Of a stretch of DNA of 64,000 bases, positions 13,492 to 24,800 are shown one piece after another. The first letter of the stretch is position 1; every line of letters begins with the position of its first letter. The translations under genes were made by a program, and so were the position numbers. The stretch lies in assembly GCF_047511655.1 (NCBI RefSeq), contig NC_133392.1:19854001-19918000 (forward strand), given 5' to 3'. The notes beneath the pieces are model-generated. The model was given only the letters and a program-made list of their open reading frames with translations. It was not told the origin of the DNA and made no database searches. This DNA is from Castor canadensis (Eukaryota > Chordata > Mammalia > Rodentia > Castoridae).

Positions 13492-13562
13492 GGCTGGGGT
13501 ATGGCTCAGTGGTAGAGCACTTGTTCAACAGTGTTCAATCCCCAGTGCTACAAAAACACAAA
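13492..13562 (+). mobile_element. ID SINE monomer inserted in L1
   Basis: 'gggctggggtatggctcagt' then 'ggtagagcacttgttc' then 'gttcaatccccagtgct', with an A-rich tail. It is the simple ID form rather than the composite common elsewhere here. Confidence 0.85.
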
Positions 13563-13694
13563 GGATGATAGACAAGCAGACTTCTTTAAGGAAGATATAC
13601 AAATGACAAAAAGCACATAAAAAGAAGTCTGATGCCGTTAAGTCACTGGTGAAAAATAAATCAAAACCACAGCACAACACAACTTCATACTGCC

Positions 13695-13800
13695 TACAGT
13701 GAAGCAGGAGGATTGAGAGTTTGAGGCCAGCCTGGACTACATATTGACTTCAAGGCCAGCCTGGGCTATACAGTGAGACCCTGATTCAAAAGCCAAAATA
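13695..13800 (+). mobile_element. B1-type SINE fragment inserted in L1
   Basis: Contains 'gtttgaggccagcctggact' and 'gaccctgattcaaaagcc'. The B1 5' third is missing or degraded. Confidence 0.7.
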
Positions 13801-14460
13801 ATAATAATAATGAAGAAAACCAGTAAGTGTTGGTGAGGATGCGGAATGTTAGACTCCTCATTCATTGCCAGAGGGAGGGTGAAATGGGATCACACTTCAG
13901 AAAGCAGGCAGGAGGAGCCTCAATAAATTAAACATAGAATTATCATATCACCCATCAATTCCACTACAATATACATACCCAAAAGAACTGAAAATAGATG
14001 TTGAAATAAAAACTTGTACGTGAATGTTTATAGCAGTACTATTCACAACAGCTAAACGTGAAACAACCCAAACATCATCAATGGATGAATGGATAAGTGA
14101 AAGGTCATCCATCCATACAATGGAATGCTATTCAGCAATAAAAAGGAATGAAAAATTCACACATTATACAATACGGCTGAACCTTGAATTCCCTAACCTG
14201 TGGGAAAGAAGTCATGTTATCAGATTCCATGTATATGAAATATCCAAAACAAGCAAATCCACAGAGACGAAGAGTAAGGTAGAGGCTTTCAGGGGCAGGC
14301 AGAAAGAGGGAATGGGAAGTAGCTGCTTAGCGAGTGTGGGTTTCCTTTTTGGGTGATATGAATATTTTGGAAATAGACCTCGGTGATGGTTGTACAATAT
14401 TGTAAATGTGCTTGGAAATCACTGAATTCTATTCTCTAACATAAAGGGCAAATGTTACTC

Positions 14461-15270
14461 CTGTTGTTTGAATGTGGATAATCTCTCAAGGATTCCTGAG
14501 CTCAAAGCTGGGCCCTCACGGTGGCAAGTGTGGTGGCAGTTGTGGTGGTGGAGCCGGTGGGGCTTAGTGGAAGGTATTTAGATCACTGGGGGTGCACCCT
14601 CAGAAGGGATCAGTAGAGTGCAGGAAACATTTGGCTCAAAGGGCTTGCTATTCAAGGTGGAAAAATGCACTCCATCATGTCCTACTCACTGAAAACAGTG
14701 GACCCCCGCAAACAGACTCTGCAAACAGAGCATTAATGAGCCAAGGGACAATCAGAATAGACAACAGACCTTAAGGGTTCCTGCGCTTATGCTCCAAGAA
14801 GTTTGCAAGTAAGCAAGAAGCTAACAAGATGAAGAAGTGAAATCCTGGAAACTTCGTACCCTTCCTCATCAACCTAACGTAACTTGCTAAGGTTTTGCAC
14901 ACTGCTTACAAATAAAAGGTCCATGGGGATGGTGGTCGGCTGTGGTCACTTGATGAGTGACGGCCCTGACTGGTGGCTCAGCTCACTTGCCTCAGTGTCC
15001 GAGTAGTTCATTCTAGATTGTGTCAGAGTCTTTAAGATAGAGTTCTCCTTGAACCCCAAGAACAAGTTGTAAATTGAGGCCCCCTCACATTTGCATCTTC
15101 CCCACATGGCTGTTTCCCTTCCCACTTCTCCACCAGAACCCAAACTTATGACATGGCCAGATCTTGGAATTTCAGCCTCTCCAACTATGAACTAAATAAG
15201 CTGCTTTCTTTATAAAGCACCTCGCCTCCAGCTTTTCATTACAGCAAAAGAAAATACAGACACATTGTGT
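14461..15270 (+). mobile_element. MaLR-type LTR relic, interrupted
   Basis: The start resembles a MaLR LTR (tgtttgaatgtggataatc ... ggtatttagatcactggg). The end has the diagnostic MaLR tail 'actatgaactaaataagctg', 'ctttataaagcacctc', 'ttacagcaaaagaaaataca'. The middle (about 14630-15020) does not fit and may be a second inserted LTR (an 'aaataaaaggtcc' signal near 14911). Confidence 0.55.
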
Positions 15271-15489
15271 GTATTTTATCACAAATTTTTAAAATGTCAT
15301 TTCCAATGAAAATTTTGAATGGAGTCGTTCACCTCCACAAAAGAGAACATAGTTTAATTCCATTTGCATAAAATTCTAGAAAACACAAACTAATCTATAA
15401 CCATAGAAAGCAAATCAGCAGTTACCTGAGGTGGATGGAGTTAAGGGGAAAAGAAAGGACAAATTATAAAAACCACAAAGAAACTTTTT

Positions 15490-15812
15490 GATGACACTGG
15501 GGTTTGAACTCAGGACCTCACATTTGCTAGGCAGGTGCTCTGCCACTTGAGCCGCTCCACCAGCCCTTTTTGCATTGGTTATTTTTGAGATAAGGTCTCA
15601 TTTTATGCCTGGGCCAGCCTGAACCATGATCCCCCTATTTGTACTTCCCTGCATAGCTGGGATGACAGGCGTGCACCACCACACTCAGTTTTTTATTGGT
15701 TGAGATGGAGTCTTGCCAACTTTTTTGCCTGATCTGGCCTTGAACCATGACCCTCCAGATCTCCACCTCCCAAGTACCTAGATTACAGGTGTGAGTCACC
15801 AGGCCCAGCCAT
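15490..15812 (-). mobile_element. Trimeric composite SINE (B1-B1-ID)
   Basis: Well-preserved example. ID reverse complement at 15495-15566 (actggggtttgaactcagg; cttgagccgctccaccagcc), B1 at about 15580-15690, and a second B1 at about 15698-15810. Confidence 0.9.
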
Positions 15813-16699
15813 AAAGAAACTTTTGAGGGTAGAAAAAAAATTTACTATTATCTCAATTGTTTGAGGATTTGATGGATATCAATGGAAAATTAGAAAAAGA
15901 CAGAAAAAAAGTTTCATAAATCATCGTTACATTTCTGAATCACAGAATTATTGAACTGCTATTGAAATTCACTGCACAATTCACCATTTCAAGACTCTTT
16001 CCTGGAAACCCTTCTGCAAGGTCAAAAGCAAAGAACCCTTTCCTGATTTACCGATTCTGTTCAGTCTGGTCTTTATTTACAGTGGTTTCTTACAGCAAAA
16101 GAACACCTGTAACGGTGTCTGTAGAGACAGTTCCAGAAGCCTGGCTGGCAGAGGCTCCATGTGGCCAGGTTTCAAGCCAGGAATTCCTTTTCTATTAATA
16201 GGTGCCCGAGACACTTGAATCATTGCTGAATCCTGGTTTTCTGAATTGGTTCAAAATTGGTCTGGTAGAAGCTGGCAGATGCCTGCTTTGCAAATCAAAC
16301 TATCATATCTGTTATTATTTTAGCACATGCTGAGAGGATTACAAGTGTTTATATATTCTCTGTGAGCATCAGGTTAACGTCTTCCTACCATGCATAACAA
16401 GCAGAGGAAGACAGGAGCCCAATCCAGAGCAGGATTTGCTCATGGAATTTAAATTAGGATATGAATTTTACATTAACCCAAAAGGCACACTTAAAGCTAC
16501 AAAAAGAAAAAAGAAACAGAAAAAAATAATGCTCTTATCTGCATTGCTTAGCTTGTCTCAAATTAAATTTGACCTACTTTCAAATTTATTTCTGTCATTT
16601 TTCTCTATATTTTCTCTATAGAAAGCCTACAAATTTTAAGACTAGATACTTACATGGAGATGACAGAATCACTTGAATTTACATTCTCCATTCCCAGCC

Positions 16700-16900
16700 C
16701 TGCCCTGCCAGTTATTTCATAAATACTGTTTCCTTAGTTTTCCTGAGTATGTAAGGTTGTGACTTGGTTTTTTCATCTGTAAAATGGGAGACCACAAGCA
16801 TTGACTTCACAAGATTCTTGTTGGATCAAATCATTTAATGGGTTAAAAACACACAGAGTGCTAAAAACAGGTGCTGGCACACAGGAAGCACTCAGCAAAG
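16700..16900 (+). repeat. MIR SINE fragment
   Basis: 'ttttcatctgtaaaatggg', then a degraded middle, then 'ggtgctggcacacaggaag' and 'cactcagcaa' match the MIR 3' half. Confidence 0.75.
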
Positions 16901-16989
16901 GTCGGTTTTCCACTTCACTGCTGTTCCCCTTTATAGAGAGAACACTGAGGGCTGGAGGTAGTGGCCACAAAGCTCAGTCTCAAACATAG

Positions 16990-18930
16990 AGCATGCCTGC
17001 TCCTGCTTCTTTTCATTACTCCACACTGCCTTCCCCACCTCTAAAGATTTTGAGTATGAAAATTAAGAGTACCAAATGAAACAGGCAAAAATAGTTGTGT
17101 AACTTAAAACCTGAAAAGCTTGAACAAAGTGGCAGTCACCAACCCCTCCCAGACTCACCAGTTTAGGCTGCAGACCAGTCATTGGTGGTTTTTAAAGTCT
17201 GCTTCATAAGAGTGATTTTTGGAAAGGGAGGCAAAGGCTTCTGCAAAGAGCCAACACAGCCTCAAGAGGCCTAAAAATCCCATGGCCTGGTCTCACTTTA
17301 GTATTCACTGACTGCCCTTAGCATTAAAAGGGATTTATGGTCACCCCGCAAGGATCAGTGGGAAGGAACTGACTACCAGTCAAGTCTTAGCACGGGACTA
17401 GTAGATCCAGAGGCTCCCAGTAATATCTCCAGGCTGGTCGTGTGAAAACATACCCTCAAGGCTGCTTGACTGAAACTCGGTGTCCAAACCCACCCATCCA
17501 GTGCCTGTACTCTTCTCGTGCCATTCTTTCACTGAAGTGTATTTTTTTTACTTTGATCAAATTAAAAGATAAAACCATGAGATGAAACTTTTTTGGAAAA
17601 CAGGATATTCAGAGAGCCTCACAGACCACTAATTGACCACAAAGAGAAAAATGTCCCTTTGTCATGAAGCGACGTGGCGGTCACCATGGTAAACAAGTGA
17701 TCAAACTTGGTCGGACACCATCATCCATGGCATGTCTTTGCCAAAATGCTCAGCCTGAGCTTGGTCAAGAAGACACGACAGGCGTCCAGGTCATGGTTCA
17801 TTCTACAAGACAACTATCACCGACTCTTGGATCACGAACGGAAAGAGGTCACTTACTCGACTGAAAGACATCATAAACAAATATGCTTGTGAACTCAACC
17901 AAGAGGCTTGAAAAACCAGGAAAATGAGGCAGTTTGATGACAAAAGCAAAAATTATTTAAATAGGACTAATTTCCTTAGCCTTATACAACAATGGTTACA
18001 CAGGTTATTTTCAAATAGTTCAAAGACAAAGAGATGAGAGAACACAGAAGCAAGCAAGAACACAAATGTAGTCCCCCAAAAGAAAAATAAAGTCAAAATC
18101 ATATCTCGGTTGAAACAAATTTGAAGCAGAAATAATAAGAGGCGCTTCAGACTTGGAGTGAGAAGTAAAGTGTGTCTGTTCCCTTTCGATAAAAACATTA
18201 GCTATGCTTTTATACCTCAAAAGGTTCAGCTTTCTGCCCTGCTTGAAGGGTGTCAGGAAGAGATTTTTTGGTAGGAAAGTAAGTTCCATTTTTTGCCTAC
18301 CAAGGACCTGGAATAAAGTAACGTTGAACCAAGAGGAGCAAAGGATGCCAGGTTTCTGTCTGACAGGAAAGCAGAGCTCAGGGTGCCCTGGGGAGACCCC
18401 ACTGCCTGCCAATCCATGAAGTGGAGGAGACATCACCCCCAAGGGTTCTTTTCTCCATCATGTATGGATGTGAGCAGAGCAGTCCGTGGGTAAATGATAA
18501 ATTTATAAATGGCTTTCATCTCTCTCTCCATTCCCAGATAGACAGAACGGTCCTCTAGCAGAAAACACGACAGATGAAAAATTGGGGCCTGACCGCTCCC
18601 TCACTGTGTGACCTTATCCAATTCTCTGTCATTCATTACCTGCCCTAGAAAACCAGGAGGGCAGCTAACACAGGTCACAGGTCCCTCCAGGGCACTAAAG
18701 GGCAGCACAGTGAAAGACGGGGAAATGACACTGTGAAATGCCTGCTCCTTTATTAAAAAATGGAAATAGTTTTACTCTATTCTCTGATTGCCACAAATGT
18801 ATACTCACTAAAAAAACAGAAAGGAATGAAAGATAAAAAGACAAACCACTGCAATTGCACCACCCAGAGTTTTATGTGTCCTTAGATGTCTTTCCAGGGC
18901 GTGGGAACCAACGCACATACTCAGACACAA
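16990..18930. other. No recognised feature (RBM20 intron 1)
   Basis: About 1.9 kb without an identifiable repeat. A stretch at 17641-17900 keeps two overlapping open frames of 60-66 codons, but no family was recognised. A MIR-like fragment lies near 18585-18670. Confidence 0.35.
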
Positions 18931-18934
18931 TTTT

Positions 18935-19160
18935 TTTTCATTTTTTATTTTTTTGGTGGGACTGGGGTTTGAACTCAGGGCTTCCCACTTGCAAAGCAGG
19001 CTTTCCATCACTTGAGTAACACCTAGAGGCCATTTTGGTCTGGTTATTTTGGAGAAGGGATATCTTGAACTCTTTGCCTAGGCTGACCTAGAACCCCAAT
19101 CCTCCCAATCTCATAGTCTCCCAAGTTAGGATTACAGACATGAGCCACCGGCAACTGGCT
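18935..19160 (-). mobile_element. Composite SINE (ID + B1)
   Basis: T-rich lead, 'gggactggggtttgaactca', then B1 reverse complement ending 'ggattacagacatgagcc'. Confidence 0.85.
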
Positions 19161-19179
19161 CATGCCTTCTTTTCCTTTT

Positions 19180-19392
19180 TCCTTCGGACAGTACTGGGGC
19201 CTCATGCTTGCTAGGCAGGTGTTCTACTACTTGAGCCACTCTGCCAGACCTTTTATGTTGTGTTGGGTATTTCCAAGATAGGGTCTTGTGAATTATTTGC
19301 CCAGACTGGCCTCAAACAGCGATCCTCCTGATCTCTGCCTCCCAAGTAGCTAGGATTAGGATTACAGGTGTGAGTCACCGGCACCTGGCTTC
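19180..19392 (-). mobile_element. Composite SINE (ID + B1)
   Basis: Second copy directly behind the first, same orientation: 'cttgctaggcaggtgttc', 'cttgagccactctgccag', 'ggattacaggtgtgagtc'. It may have inserted at the A-rich tail of its neighbour. Confidence 0.85.
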
Positions 19393-19399
19393 ATGCACT

Positions 19400-20690
19400 T
19401 TTTTTTTTTTTAACAGCAAACAAGAAGTCCTTTTACTATTTTTTTTTTAGTTAACGTTATTATGTGATCCTCATTTCACGTAAAGAAATTTATGAAAACA
19501 GCTGAGTGAAAATGGCTGAAATTTATGAAAATGGCTGAATGCTACATGATATTATGCAGACACGATTTATTTTCCCAAATATTAGGTGGTTTCTAATTTT
19601 TTCTCTGCAGACAGTTTTGCAATAAATATCCTTTCATTCATCCTCATTTATGTACATTAAAGTGCATATAAATCAAGATTCAATCACCAACTCTATTCCC
19701 TTTTTATGCAAAGTTTAAAAACTATCTTCTCAGATATCAAATAGCTTCCCCACATCCCCACTAATTCAGGCAGTTCTGGCCAAGGTGTCCATGTCCTTCA
19801 GAGTCTCTGGAAATATTCCTTTGATCCTTGGATGCAGTGAGGCCACAAGGAAACCTGAGGCCCAACATTGGGACAACCACGATTCCTGCAAGTTGAAAAG
19901 AATTTTGGGGACTCAGCTCCAGATGGGATCCACAGCCCACACGGTCCATTGTCTGCCCCGCATGGTTTATGGGGTCAGGGTTCTGCCGTGCTCTATCAGA
20001 CATTTTCAGGTCTACATTCAACAATTTCTGCCAAACTCAATAAGGTCACTAAACACATTCCTTCCTGCCTGCCTATAATACATCTAATTTAGACACATGA
20101 AAATTATTGGATTAATCTACCAAATGGAACATTTTTGGGGGCAAACTCAAGAATTTAACATCCTAAAACCATTATCTCCAAATTTTAGAGATTAGCAAAG
20201 CATTTTAAACTTTCTCTTTTTCACTGACATTAGCATTTATGCGCCTGACTTTAAATCATGTCTCTGAGCCAAATATTTTTTGCAAAAGCTGGAGAAAGGC
20301 TTTCTTTCTCTTTTGTGGGGGCTATTTTCACAAGTTATCAATCTCACAAATATTTGCCTCATCCTACAGCTGAGATTTAACCGATGTGGTCACAGTGTTC
20401 ATCCGATGGGAGGCATTCTACACTGACAGTCACCCAGCAAAATCCCTGGAGACTCTCCTCATTTCCTTCCTCCTCAGAAGGATCCCCAGCAATGGTTTCC
20501 AATCCTTGGAGAGCCTGGCTTAGGAAGATTAATTGCCTTGTCTGGGTCACCCCCTCCCAGTCCAGGAATTTTTTCCTCTCTGAAACCCTATAATTAACTT
20601 AGAGCAAAGCTACTCATTTTACTCTTAATGTCATCAGACAGACCCTAAAGCTTTCTGCTTAATAATGAACTCAAAATAAGAGACTTACTG
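19400..20690. other. No recognised feature (RBM20 intron 1)
   Basis: About 1.3 kb of AT-rich intron; a weak L1-like stretch is possible at 19440-19700. No coding support. Confidence 0.3.
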
Positions 20691-20706
20691 AAATGACTGC
20701 ATGTGT

Positions 20707-20828
20707 TTTATATATATGTACATATATATATGTATATATATGCCAATGACAGTGAAAAGGAGGAAGTTTTTAAATGTTTTATATATATATATATAAACAT
20801 ATATATTCATATGTATATGTATATTACC
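20707..20828. repeat. (TA)n / (TATG)n microsatellites, two blocks
   Basis: Blocks at 20707-20742 and 20779-20828, largely self-complementary and able to form cruciform or hairpin structures. Confidence 0.9.
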
Positions 20829-20896
20829 TTCTCTACTCCTGACACTGTAGGTCAGGTTTAAGGGTAGGTCTAACAAAACTCAAAACTATATCTGAG

Positions 20897-21100
20897 CCAG
20901 GCACCAGTGGCTCATGCCTATAATCTTAGCTACTCAGGAGGAAGAAAGCAGGAGGACTGCCATTAGAAGCCAGCCTGGGCAAATCGTTTGCAGACCCTAT
21001 CTCAAAAATACCCAACAAAAAGTGGCTGGCAGGTAGAAAGGCTCAAGTGTAGACCGCCTGCCTAGCAAGGGTGAGGCCCTGAGTTCAAACCCCAAAACTG
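20897..21100 (+). mobile_element. Composite SINE (B1 + ID)
   Basis: 'ggctcatgcctataatctta', 'gccagcctgggcaaat', then ID 'aaaggctcaagtgtagacc' and 'gagttcaaaccccaa'. The last composite SINE before the SINE-free zone around RBM20 exon 1. Confidence 0.88.
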
Positions 21101-21106
21101 TATGTG

Positions 21107-21110
<4 letters not shown>

Positions 21111-21147
<37 letters not shown>
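21111..21147 (+). repeat. (TG)n microsatellite at SINE tail
   Basis: About 18 TG units directly after the SINE. Confidence 0.95.
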
Positions 21148-21150
<3 letters not shown>

Positions 21151-21869
21151 AGAGTGAGAAAGAGTCCACAAATAAGCTACAAAACTGAGAAGTACTGAAG
21201 ATGCTAGATAGACAGCCTTGAGTAGAGCGTTCCAGGTTTAGGTCACAGCAGAAAGTGGCGACCGAGAGCTGATGGTTGTTAGTGTGATGGAGTGAAGCCA
21301 GGTGCAAAGAAAAGACAGAAGCAAATGGTCCTGGTGTATCCTTAAAGCAAAACCACATTAAAGAAGGGAAAACTATCCTCATGGGGTGATAACCAACCCT
21401 CCAAACACATGCATGTACCCAGACTTTTGTTTCTTAACACGTGGGAAGATTTATCTTGCAAGCTGAGCTACAGGTTATCAACATGTCCTGGTGCAAGTGG
21501 CCGTGCTGCTTTTTTTCCTGTGAGGTACATTAGCTTCAATACAGGCCGTCTCCCCTACAGATCTGCTGTCAGCAAGTTGGAAAAGTTGCCTTGTAAACCA
21601 TCAGGGAACTTATCTTATAAAACCCAGCAGAAGCTGGAGGAAAGAGGAAGGTCAGTCAACTTTACTGGAGCTTCCCCATGGCAAAGACTTTTTCGTGTTA
21701 AATGGATATTTGCAAAATATCCGAAACATACCAAAAAGTTTGGTGGACAAGGTTTTTCCCTTCCACCACTTCCTCACACAGCTGGCAGTGATGACTTGTC
21801 CCCAAACTGTCTGTGTGGAAGACTGAAACCTCATTAGCTCCTCAGTTGGGTGAAATTTAAACAGTGACC

Positions 21870-24800
21870 ACCCTCTGAGCTTCTCAACTATCAGCTCACT
21901 GGTGGTACTGGAAACCAAACTCACATCCCTGATTCAAAAATATGCCTTCTAGTTAGAATCGGGGTGCTCCTGCCTGCTCACCAGGGCAAACAGTAACACG
22001 AGGCATACAGAATAACACGTACACTACCAAGATCAGCCAGGTTCATTAATCAGAGAAGGAAATGCTGTGTGCTCTTTCCTACAAACCACTAACTACCATC
22101 TCTGCTCTAATCCTGGAAAACAGATCACTTTACTTTCTGCAAAACTTTTCAACACTGTTCTAAACACATCTACTAGTCCCTTAAACCCGCTGTGGATCCA
22201 CAGCGACTTTCCCTGATAAAAGACACAAAATAACGTCAATTACATCATCCCAAACCAGTTCATTCTATGGCAGGAAATAAAAATCTGAATAAGAGGCATT
22301 TTGTGGTATGGGAGACTCCTTCAAGCTTTTGTCTGGCAGGGAACAAGGTTTGATGAAGCAGGGAAAAGGAGATCTGGCCTCCCAATTCCTCTTTGGACTT
22401 TCAACCCCTCCGTCCCACGCTTCTTCCATTCTTAATTACCACGTTTGGTTCAGTCCATTTTAATTTCTATCTCTTGGTTATACCCTAGCTCCCAACATTT
22501 TGTACATTTTTGTTTACCAAAGCTGTGAACTGAACTATATCAGATTATTTACTACAGGATTGATTGTGTGGGCAGGGAAGAAAGACAGTTTAAACTGGAA
22601 TCAAGAATGTGCAGTCACAAGAAAAATGTATCAGGGGAGCAAGAGACACTGAAAAATACGGAATCATTTCACCGAGAGTTCAATCCTATTAGGGTTTTCC
22701 TCCCTGGTGACTATTAGGACAGGCAAAGAGATCTTAACAGACCCAAGTTCACATTCCAATAGGCAGCTTTAGGCTTTTTAAATTATTAATTTGGTAAACT
22801 GCTAAGTAGGTAGCAAAAAAAGAAGTGGATAGAAGATTAAAAAGGGTGATCAAATTTTTCTTCTTTTTTCCCCTCTATGCACTGGCATCAGAACAGCTCT
22901 GTGGAGAGTCATTTACTGTGACTAATGGAAACACTGTACTTCATTTCATAATACTGATCTCTTGGACAATTTGAGAAAAACTCCTAACTGGATGGCTATA
23001 CACACTATCTAAAAATACCACTGCAGCGAGCTCTCCAGCAGATATCCTTCTGAAAGAAATGTCTTTGAAGAGACTTTCTAGAGAAGTCTCTAGAACACTG
23101 AGAAAAAAGCCCGCCCTTTCTCCTCCTCTGTTTGGGTAACCACTCAATCCTCTCATATGTTTTCCCCATGTACAGTTTAAGATGGTATTTAAAACTTCCA
23201 AAACTCCTTCTACAAGTGTATTCCTGTTTCCCTTAAAAAATGGGTTCAAACTGATGTTAGAAACTAGCACAGATGTTAGCAATTCAAAAAAAGACCAAAT
23301 ATGACTGTGAGGTAATGTCCCTTTTTAGCAAATTCTTCTTTTCTTCTGATTCTGGATATAAATGTCCAAAGTCAGTGGACCTCACCTAGAACCTGCCTGC
23401 ATATCGCTCCTAACAGTGACCTGGAGGTGCCTGCAAATGCAGAAAGTCTGGAAGATTATCTGCAATCAGATAATTCCATTCTGAACCAGGGGACTATTTA
23501 GCTCTACAGAGAGCCGGCAGGCTGATGCTATGCAGAAGACAAGAAACTAGAAGTCGAAGCTGGGTTTATGTCTTCATAAACCAAAGTTTACACGCTGGTG
23601 ACACTGGCTATAAAATGCTAAGCCAAAACGGTTTCTATTTTTGTAATTTTTTAATTTGTTTATAAAAATGATCTGGAAAAGATAAATCATCTATACTCAA
23701 ATTAAATATGCAGCCGATGTCATGCATTCATCAGGAACATCTTGTTGCAAATCAAATAACTCAGGAGAATTATCTATGTGATTTGCTTCATAAAAGATGT
23801 ATATGTTCGTTTCGTTAATTTTCACTGTATGATTAGCGGTATAGTTTGAATATCAACATTTCACACAGAATTGAGCGGCTTCATTTCATTCTGACAAGAA
23901 TTTTAGAACTTGCAATCTAAAAATTTAAATGTCTGGTGTTCATCAAAGTTAATACATAACTTCTTATAAAGCAAGGGTTATGTTTGATTTTAAAGCACAC
24001 AATAGAAACATATTTTTTGGAAAATAGCATGAATATTTGAGGAGATAAAGCCTTATAAAAACATTCATCAACAAACACCAATATTTTCTTTCTTCTGCTA
24101 GCCTGGAAAATATATACATACCTTTTTTTAAATCCTCAAATTACTGATTTCTTAAACTCATCCCAAATCTTCTCTTAAAATGTTGCTTATATTTCTTGTT
24201 GCCCAAACAACTTTAAAAAAATGTTTTATATTATTCAGTAATAGTTCCACATTGACCAACTAACAGAAGGCAAACTGAAAACAAAAATCTTATAAGGTAT
24301 TAGTCATATGACTATAATCTGACAGTCTTTACAGAAAAATTGTATTTTATTTAAAGTTGATTTCTATGGAGTGTTTTTGTTCTACTCAGGTATATTTAGT
24401 TTTCTTATCATTTCGCTTTTAAATTCCAGTTAAGGATTATCCCTGCTAATATGGTCAGGGGTCACAGGTCAGGGGTCAGGGCAGACAGAAGCAGAAAGGT
24501 TATGGATAATCTTTTCTTTAAATACACTCTTTCTAAGTACTGAGGGGACTACACCCAAATTCTTCTCGTGACTCACAATCACACCTCATGTGTTCAGCTA
24601 CTTCAATGTACTATATGGCAATTGTCTTAAAACCAGATATAAAAGTCCATGAACAAGAATCAGTTTTCATTACGATCATTACTGTGTTTTTACAAAAGTC
24701 ATTGACTTCACCCAAAATGAAAGCTATTGCTAATTTTAAAAATGTCATAAACATAGACCTTAAGAAGTGAAAAGATTCTTGCAATCCTTAAAGGCTACAC

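Larger units (their letters stand above)
13180..14450 (+). mobile_element. Old L1 3' relic (ORF2 C-terminal region and 3' end), nested
   Basis: Two L1 ORF2-like segments are visible: 13230-13680 and 13960-14300, the latter with the typical 'catccatacaatggaatgct' and 'attcagcaataaaaaggaat' sequence. A 3' tail near 14360-14450 follows (ttgtacaatattgtaaatg). A sciurid-like ID unit (13492-13562) and a B1 fragment (about 13695-13800) are inserted. The open frame at 14024-14356 is a remnant of ORF2, not a gene. Confidence 0.75.

Noticed and set aside
14024-14356. 110-codon plus-strand frame
   Set aside because: It is the decayed end of L1 ORF2, not a host gene.
20707-20828. Possible CRISPR-like or structured repeat array
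   Set aside because: Pure TA/TATG microsatellite in a mammalian intron with no spaced direct repeats.
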